64,000 nucleotides of DNA from assembly GCF_017591425.1 (NCBI RefSeq), contig NW_024466607.1:18794501-18858500 (forward strand), written 5' to 3'. Source of the stretch: Ochotona curzoniae. Taxonomy: Eukaryota; Chordata; Mammalia; Lagomorpha; Ochotonidae. The notes beneath the pieces are model-generated. The model was given only the letters and a program-made list of their open reading frames with translations, had not been told where the DNA came from and ran no database searches. Made by a program: the position numbers and the translations under genes. This document shows, one piece after another, positions 57,263 through 64,000 of the stretch. Each line of letters starts with the position of its first letter. Position 1 is the stretch's first letter.

Positions 57263-58080
57263 CAGGCTTGGTGCTGCCGAAACACCTTCCCAGTGTGTCC
57301 TTACCGCCACTCTTTGTCTGGAATTTTCCTCTCCCCACCCCAGACCTGCAGTTCTACCCAACCTGAAGGGCTCTGAGGGTGCCAATAGTGGCCAGGGCAC
57401 TGTGGATCCCCTTAACCTTCATTTGCGCTCCTTGGGGACCTGCAGTATTTGTCTTTGCTTTAGTGCAGTAATGCAGCGCTCCAAGACCCCAAATCAGGCC
57501 TGGAGGGGGGTGCAGTTCCCTGTCCTCTGACATCGCACTTGTTAGCCAGCAGGGAGCAAAGCCTCCCGCAGCCCAGCCCCATGGATGCTCTTACCACTTT
57601 TCCCCAGGCTTGATTGGAAGGCAGGCAGATGGGCATCAGAGCTGTTAAAATCAGCTTATTCCTGGCCCTGAAACGTTGACCCTGCAGGTGCATGGGACAT
57701 GACTGAGAGGAGAATTGGTCCTCTTGGCTGGGACAGTGACCCACGTCTATTATGGCTTGTTGAGCTCAGTTGTTGACGTCTTCCCTCTTGCGTGCAAGAG
57801 AAGGGGTGAAGGGCACCCATGTTTTATAGATGCGCTGGTTGGAGAAAAATGATAGTTTGCTTTGCAGTCTAAACACCAAAGATGTTCACAGAGTTTTACT
57901 CTAGGCATCCCACTCTTAATGAGAACATATTTATTTTTTCAAGAATGCCATAACATAACTTTTATAGCTTCAGACTGCTTTTGGGGCTCATCAGCTTTTC
58001 TGTCTTTGTTGTAAGCTACCCTTGATGGGCCTGCCATAATATTTGCCTTTCCACTCCTTTCCATGCACTGGGGGTATTTT
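57263..58080. other. Unique noncoding sequence
   Basis: No gene, RNA or repeat recognised. Confidence 0.45.
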
Positions 58081-58084
58081 GGAA

Positions 58085-58200
58085 TCAATTACACGAGGCT
58101 TTTGTTTCTCGCATGGAAGGTCCCACCAATTCTTTCTTTAAATATTTTGAATAATGAAAATAATTTCTTCTGTGACATTAATTATGAGGCACCTCCCTGC
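58085..58200. promoter_or_regulatory. Candidate conserved noncoding element
   Basis: Repeat-free sequence with 'aatcaattacacg' (58084-58096) and 'gacattaattatgaggc' (58175-58191), both homeodomain-like, spanning an AT-rich core. Inferred only from composition and motif content. Confidence 0.28.
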
Positions 58201-58359
58201 TAGGCTCTTCCTCCCCAATGCTGGTAATGATAGCATTTCAGCATTCCTGACTGGCTCTGTCATTAAGCCATCATAGATACCAGCCCCCAGGAGTGTGCGG
58301 AAGGGGAAGCGGTGGAGGAGGGACGGTGCACACTGCGCGCCCAAATAGATGCTGTGTCT

Positions 58360-58560
58360 GTTCCCTGGGAACGGCTGAATTCGTCAACTGTCACATCTGA
58401 ATGCTTAATAGTTCTCTTTATGTGAAAATGCATTCTTTGATTGATATATATATATATATATTTTAATTTTCCATGATAATTTGTAACTGCGGTTGGCACA
58501 ATCGCGTCCTTTGATTTCGCTCCATTCGGCGACATCAGAAAATCCTTTCTAGATGCAGGT
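58360..58560. promoter_or_regulatory. Candidate conserved noncoding element, motif-dense
   Basis: In order: 'aactgtcacatctg' (TALE-type TGTCA), 'gcttaatag', 'tctttgattgat' (SOX- and PBX-like), an (AT)n of about 9 units (58444-58461), 'tgcggttggca' (RUNX-like TGCGGTT at 58488-58494 with an NF-I half site) and 'ctttgatttcgctcc'. The right end 'gatgcag|gtatgc' (58552-58564) looks like a 5' splice site but has no usable upstream acceptor. Confidence 0.35.
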
Positions 58561-59984
58561 ATGCCTTGCCGTGGTGGTTCCTGGGAAGATGTCGGCTCAC
58601 TCTGGCTCAGCTTCCTGACTCCCTGTGTGGTCCTCCTTCCCTCCCTCTCTCCTCCTTCCCTTGCCATCTCTGCTCCCTCCTGTGCCCTTTCTTTGTTCAG
58701 GGTGTGTTCTCAGAAGTCACACCGGAACCTGTTTTCTGTAGAGGTGGGCTTTGCTCCACCCAGGATGATGCTTTTTGGCTCTGAAGTTCTAGAAAGTCCT
58801 TGCAGGTCTACATGACCAATACCTGTTGACACATAACATTTCTCATAAAAGAGAATTTTCAAGAGATGCCGCCAGAGTGCTCTTTGGGCATGAGCAATGC
58901 CGTGGGTGTGTTTGTTGCCTCCTGGGGTCTGCCACCCAGAAGAATAACCACTGGCTGCCAACGTTCTTGCAGATTTGCCCCGTGTTTGGCATCGTGTGTG
59001 GTGTGGGCCCCATGTGGGGAGCCGGGATCATGCCGGAGGGAAGTTATGGCTGATTATCTCTGGGCAGCTGCTGCAAGCCAGGACAATCCTGGGACAATCT
59101 TGCCCAGTATTGGCTGGATACGATAGGGGACACCCAGGTGACCTGGGCACTGGTGTGCCGTCATGCAGCCTGGGGGTGTTTGCTGATCCTGACAGCCCTA
59201 ACTGTAGGGTTCTGTTGCCTGCCAGCACGGAGCTTCTGATCTACCAGCCCACACTCCAGGCAGCCGGCCTGTACTTCATCAGTCACCGTGGCTCTGGGAG
59301 GAGAGTCCTGCAGGACACAGGGGAAGGTCAACAGGCCAGGCACTTCCCCTCGGTGTGGGGACACCTGCTACCCCTGGCTTTCCCGATTACTCCTTCCGCC
59401 TACTCCTGGCCGGCATTGTGAGGCACGGGTGAAGGTGGGCTTGTTTTACATGAGATCCACAGGAAAGTGAAGAGCCGTTCCCAACGCTTCTCCCCCACTG
59501 GACTTTCCCGGCAGCAGGAGGCCACCAGCTGTTTCCCCTGTGTCTAACCAAAAACATGTCCCGCGGGGAGGAGGGGGCATATGTCAAATCATTTCAAAAA
59601 ACGTCTGAAACATAATGCACTTGACAGGGGTGAAATAGCATTGGCCATAGTCACGTAATTACGACCTCAGTGTTTACCGCGAAGCCCTTTCTTGTTCCAC
59701 CCAAAGCAAAGCAGTCTGAGCAGCCACGCGGTGTGGTGTGTCCCTGGGACTCCGCAGTCAGACTGGCCCGTGCTCTTGGCAGTTGCGATCCTGGCCAGGT
59801 TGACTAGGCAGCTTAACAGTTTCTTCCATATTCATATATTCTGACTAAGACAGGCTGGTTGAACTAAAGTGAATGAAGGTCACCTATTTTTCCTTCAAAC
59901 AATCAATGTTAAGATAAGGTGAGGCAGCTCTGGTGTTGGAAACCAATCCCAGCTGAACCAAACCTGCCACCATAACGTCGCCAG
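58561..59984. other. Unique noncoding sequence
   Basis: No supported gene. Overlapping + frames (58866-59126, 58975-59421) and opposed reverse frames in GC-rich DNA have no recognisable product. Confidence 0.4.
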
Positions 59985-59998
59985 CCACTAGATGGCGC
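59985..59998 (+). promoter_or_regulatory. Consensus CTCF binding motif
   Basis: CCACTAGATGGCGC matches all 14 positions of the CTCF core CCASYAGRKGGCRS. The motif is in unique DNA rather than in a SINE, so it is not a repeat-derived decoy. Its forward orientation would set loop direction if it is bound. Occupancy depends on cell type and methylation and cannot be read from sequence. Confidence 0.7.
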
Positions 59999-60589
59999 TG
60001 ATGATTCACACCAGTGCAGTTGTGAGCCCATTTATGGATGTTAAAACCAGAGTTGGAAATCTGGAACTTCCCGTGTGAGTTGAGTGTGTATGTGTGTGCG
60101 TGCGTGTGTGCTTTGGCAGTTTGAGTTCTTTCTTTGGGATCATCCAAATGGGACTCTTCCTCATCTTCTGTTTTTTTTTTTTTTTTTTTTTAATTCAGCA
60201 ACAAGTGGAGGACAGTGGGTGACAAAGGCTTGGTTAAACCCTGTGCCTCTTTGTGTGTGGTGCTCTTTGCCTGCCCATCTCCCCACTTATTTTTTTTAAT
60301 TATGAAAGCCCTCAGAAGTATTTCCTTGATGAAGTTGGCTCTTCTCTATTAACATAAAGTATCTAGTTACTGGAGACTTTCTACATCCAGTGGAGCCAAA
60401 GTTTCCGCTTACAGATTCAGGCATGATCTGCGTTGACAAAGGGAAGAGAAAGTATGTCTTTGGTTCAGGGATTTGCTCTTGACCATAGGAGAGATGAGCT
60501 GGCTGTGGATGTGGGTGGGGTGGGACCCTCGGGCAGCTCATGCTGGAGGGAGAGGGTCTCCTCCTGCGTGGGGGCTCTGAAGCCCGCCC
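59999..60589. other. Unique noncoding sequence with T-tract
   Basis: A T21 run lies at about 60171-60191 and a short TG-rich stretch near 60085-60112. No gene or repeat body is attached to the T-run. Confidence 0.5.
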
Positions 60590-60800
60590 TCGCCACGCTG
60601 CCGGGCAGCAGCATTGGAGGCGGAATGAGTGACAGCTGCAATACATTTCCAATCCTAATGAGCTGCATTTTTTCCCCTCCAGAGCATTGCTAATATGGGA
60701 TGGGATCCTCAAAGTTAAAAATGGAATGTTAAAACGGACTAAGGTTAGCTTTAATCAACTAAAAAAATTCATAAAACTAATTTTCAGAAAAGCATGAGAC
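60590..60800. promoter_or_regulatory. Candidate conserved enhancer
   Basis: Unique sequence with TGACAGCTG at 60630-60638 (a MEIS/TGIF-type TGACAG overlapping a CAGCTG E-box), 'caatcctaatgagctgcatttt' at 60650-60671 (homeodomain core) and, further right, 'atcaactaaaaaaattcata'. The switch from a GC-rich left flank to an AT-rich motif cluster is typical of conserved developmental elements. Inferred, not measured. Confidence 0.38.
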
Positions 60801-62474
60801 CCATGGAACATTCTCTTATACGTATAATAATGGCAAGCACCCCCCACCACTGCTCCCTACTCTTGGTTTTTTTGTTTTGTTTTGGTTATAGGGGAGTCTC
60901 GTAGTTTTCAAACAGGAAACCGCTAGGTTCGGGGGTAGTGAGGGCCAGGTGGAGGGGTTTTGTGGGAGAGGTTTTGTTTTCTCTCTTTGTCCAACTGGGG
61001 AAGCTGGTCTAGACCCCACGTTTCCCAGAGATGCTGTGGTCTGGAAGAGTTGCCCTGAGTTGCCTGGTGGCAGCTGAGACTGGCCGATCGCTTGGGCATT
61101 CCAGCCTGCTGTTCCTGTCTGGACAGCCCGGCAGGAAACGGGAGTGCCTCTTGGCCAGACCATCCCCTACTCCCACGTGTGTGCCCTTGGCACCCAGCAA
61201 CAGGAAGTCCCCCCAGATTGTGAGGGATGTGTTTTTCTGTGAACTCTTCTGGAATTTCAGAATAGCCTCTCTCCTGCACAGAATTTTCAGGCTGTCTTCT
61301 GTGGATTTCGTTGTGTTGTGGAAAAACACCATCTGTATAATAAGCACAGCGGGATCCGAAGAGGGGTTAGACTTCCCAGTCACTGGCAAAAAAAGAAAAA
61401 AGTTCTCAGTGCTTTGACTGTAATGAATGAGCATATCAGGGAATGGGTGACTCGGGAAGGTGTACCTGACTGTGCTGTGAATGGAGATTGGACGAAAAGA
61501 AACCCCCAATGTGTAGTCTCGGAACACCGCACGCTTCCCGAGGTCCCCACAGGACAAATTACTCATGTTGAATGCCTGCTCTATTCTTGCCGCATAGCAA
61601 CTTCCTCTGTAAATCGTGGGAAAATGTGAAAACGTTTCCAGCCCCCAAGCTTGTACTTGTGGATTTGTTACTATTTGCTAGGTGTCTCCTTCCAAACAAA
61701 TGATTCTCCATAGATTTACCAAAATCTTACTGCTGTTTACTTTTCATCATAAAAAGTGCCCATGTTTTCCCTGTCCTTCAGGCAGGTGTTGGGAGGGTGG
61801 GCCTGGGTCAGCCTTGGTTGAGTTGTTCCACTCTTGCATAACTCCTCGTGTGGACGTGGAGCCTCCCGGGGTGGGTGGGGGCGTCTGCTGGCACTTATAA
61901 TTTATGACCGTTTGTCTCCTGAGCAGACATTTGAAATTTATACCATCAAGTAACCACATTTCGTAACTTTGGCTGAAACCTCTAGCTCAACATATACAGA
62001 GGTTGGCTTGGTCCTAGCCGTGGTTGAGCCTCCCGAGGGCATTTGCTGTGAACCCCCAAACCTTGGGGACCCCCGAATTTGTTCCAGACCAGAAAGGACT
62101 TCAGCAAGATCAGCACTTTCAATCTTAGAGCCTGTCTTGGGAGCAATTCTCTACATTTATTTGGTTAGTACTCTTCTTGCAAAAAATTTGCTTGACAACA
62201 GATTTCTATTTTTGGTAGTAATTAAATATTTTTCAAATCTGCAATTAAAAAGGTAGCTTTATCCATGTAGCTATGTCAAAATGGTAGTTTGTCAAAATTG
62301 GAATTGATGCAACGTATTGGCCAAGTTGGCTGTGTAAACCTAATGACCATCCATAGGTGTTCCTTAGAAAGAGGACAATTGTAAGATCTCCAAGGGCTTG
62401 AATGTATTCATTAATGTGGAAAGCTCAGCTGTACATTTTCAAGTAGAGCAAGATGGAATTAGTGCAAAATGCTC
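60801..62474. other. Unique noncoding sequence
   Basis: No gene recognised. The reverse 185-codon frame at 61009-61566 overlaps two other reverse frames and a 128-codon + frame, so it is not supported as coding. Confidence 0.4.
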
Positions 62475-62697
62475 TACTGTGGTGGCCCCATGTTTATGTA
62501 TATCCTGGGAGGCAGAAAATGACTCAAGTACCTGGGTCCTGGTCACCCGTGTGGGAGCCCAGGTGGAGATCTCAGATCCTGGCTCTAACCTGGCCCAGCC
62601 CCAGCTTTGCAGGTATCTGGGAATGATCCAGCAGACGAAAGGTTTTTGTGTGTATCGGTCTTTCTCTTCTTCTGAAACAAATAATAAATAAACAAAA
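62475..62697 (+). repeat. Old CSINE copy, shortened
   Basis: 'ctgggtcctggtcacccgtgtgggagcccagg' and 'cctggcccagccccagctttgcagg', ending 'caaataataaataaac', show a diverged forward copy lacking most of the head. With the reverse copy at 62918 it forms a tail-to-tail inverted pair. Confidence 0.7.
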
Positions 62698-62714
62698 ACA
62701 ATGTCAAATGTCAT

Positions 62715-62850
62715 GAGTTTATTTTGGTGAAAAAAAGTATTTTTATATGGTACATAGAAAATGTTTTATGAAAAAACTATGCATGGTTTTCAAAAATTAT
62801 GTACCAAAATCCTCAAAATCCCTTTTCCTTTCAAATCTATCTTGCCTGAA
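62715..62850 (+). repeat. Dispersed AT-rich repeat, second copy
   Basis: 'tttattttggtgaaaaaaag', then 'atgaaaaaactatgcatggttttcaaaaattatgtacc', is the forward partner of the reverse copy at 9827-9930. 'ttttggtg' and 'gtaccaaaat' near the two ends are roughly inverted and could be terminal repeats of a small DNA transposon. Confidence 0.5.
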
Positions 62851-62917
62851 CATTTTGGAATGTTCCTTGCACATTTAAAAGCCTATCGATTACTGGGTTA
62901 GTAGGATCATAGTTATT

Positions 62918-63228
62918 TTAAAATCTTTTCAATACTTTTCTTTGAAAGGCACAGAGAATGAGAAGAGAGGTCTCCCACCCACTGGTTCACTGTACGGTTC
63001 CGATAGCCTGGGCTGGTCCAGGCCGAAGTCAGGACTTCAGAGCTCCTCTCTGTCACCCACATGGGTAACAAGAACCGAGCACTTGGGCATCTTCCCCTCT
63101 TACAGGTGCGTTTCAAGGCACTGGGTGGGAAGCAGAGCAACCAGGACTCAACGCCACGCTTCAAGGGAATGCTGGTGTTTCAGATACCAGCTGAAACCAC
63201 TGCCGTGGGTGACCCTGCTACTCCCAAA
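62918..63228 (-). repeat. Old CSINE copy, full length
   Basis: Reverse copy: 'ctttgaaaggcacagagaatg', 'cactggttcactgtacgg', 'gagcacttgggcatcttcccc', 'ggcactgggtgggaagcagagcaacc' and a decayed head 'gctggtgtttcagataccagc', ending 'ctgctactccc'. Confidence 0.8.
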
Positions 63229-64000
63229 TGTTTGATCCTCTTCTAATTTCTATGATGAAACTATAGTTTTATCATAAGTACTTGGGAGACTCTTCCCTGT
63301 TTGAGGTTTAATGGAGGTATCTTTTTTTCCCCACCTCCCCACCCCTTTAAAAAACAATTTCCTAGCTCACTGTGTGTCTTCAGATAATGTTTCAAAGTAC
63401 ATAGCAAAAAAGTGCACCTGTATTTCAGTAATGAAACGAGTTCTAAGATACCGTGCCATATTCTGATATTTGCAATTCCTTTTAAAGGAGGAAGTGATAA
63501 GACGTGTCTTTCCTTGTCCGTGAGTTGTCCATGAGAAGCCAAGCTCTGAGATCCTGCTCTCTGATGTCTTCAGGGCCAACACCCATCCTGGGGTGTGTCT
63601 CTCCATGCAGACATGGTTCAGAGTCTATTAAGGTGTCATTGAAATGGTGCAGATGGATTAGGAATGCAAACCTCCCAGCCACTGCTACTCGCATATGCAT
63701 TTGTCTTTTAAAAACCATATCAGGCATTCCTTTTAATAACTGCCTGGATTCAATTTATTTTAATTAAAATACGAAATGAGGGAGGAGTGTGGGCTGACAC
63801 TTGTGGAAGTTGCTCCAGTGATAGGGCCTGCATTGTGTCTTGTCAACTCCAAACTTCATCTGTGTTGAAGTGGAGACCCAGGATTACTGCGGCTTTCTGG
63901 ATGTCATGATCTCTCGTCATGCTTCTTGCTTGGGCCAAAGGAGTGAGGTAGTGGAGTTGTTATTCTCATAATCAGCAGGTTTAAATTCGGATAGGTTCAC
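63229..64000. other. Unique noncoding sequence to window end
   Basis: No gene, RNA or repeat recognised with confidence. The last 200 bp (from about 63792) have a weak SINE-like feel ('gtggagacccaggatta') but too little to call. Confidence 0.4.

Noticed and set aside
61009..61566. 185-codon reverse frame
   Set aside because: It overlaps other frames on both strands, with no splice signals or recognisable product.
1..64000. A novel multi-gene system or endogenous retrovirus
   Set aside because: No paired LTRs, gag/pol-like frames, gene cluster or operon-like layout is visible. The content fits an intron/intergenic region of a lagomorph chromosome.

Overview
This is a mammalian nuclear DNA window, almost certainly from a lagomorph. 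The diagnostic signal is about 27 copies, in both orientations, of a tRNA-derived SINE of the lagomorph C-repeat (CSINE) type. Copies carry a tRNA-like head with the phrase 'cccatatgggcgccggtt', a body with 'ggcctgggaaagcag' and 'gtgggagaccc', a pyrimidine-rich segment and an 'aataaaaataaat' tail. The freshest copies share a body ('gatgattcactcccc', 'ttattggaaagtcagatatacagagagg') that I associate with pika (Ochotona) rather than rabbit. Older, more diverged copies look like the lagomorph-wide form. The pika assignment is inference; the lagomorph assignment is firm. Nothing suggests a prokaryote, virus or plasmid.

The window is mostly intronic or intergenic. I found no complete gene. The best protein-coding evidence is one 60-nt internal exon candidate on the + strand at 37863-37922. 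It has a strong polypyrimidine tract and AG acceptor, 20 open codons in phase 0-0 rich in charged helix-forming residues, and a CAG|gtaacg donor. I cannot name the gene. Two weaker + strand exon candidates lie at 22899-23137 and 44555-44585. If 37863-37922 is real, much of the window is probably intron of one + strand gene.

Layout: 0-12 kb is unique sequence with a MIR fragment, seven CSINEs (two in a head-to-head inverted pair) and a TG microsatellite. 12-17.5 kb is LINE-rich: an old L1 3' end, a GA repeat, then another L1 3' region whose 3' UTR contains a degenerate tandem array of about 60 bp period, an old SINE and a hAT-like relic. 17.5-31.5 kb alternates young and old CSINEs with unique sequence, an antisense old L1 piece and a perfect 12-bp-arm hairpin. 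31.5-44 kb is repeat-poor and holds the best exon. 44-52 kb is repeat-dense again (CSINEs, antisense L1, MIR). 52-62 kb is repeat-poor, with several AT-rich, homeodomain-motif-rich stretches that look like conserved noncoding elements, a consensus CTCF motif and a long CA repeat. 62-64 kb ends with two SINEs and another relic repeat.

Most long open frames (for example 55925-56551 +, 42358-42918 -, 28085-28609 -) look like chance frames in GC-rich or SINE sequence and are not annotated as genes. I did not find an undescribed biological system. The points most worth following are the unidentified exon, the candidate enhancers near 50.7, 58.4 and 60.7 kb, the CTCF motif, and the tandem structure in the L1 3' UTR.
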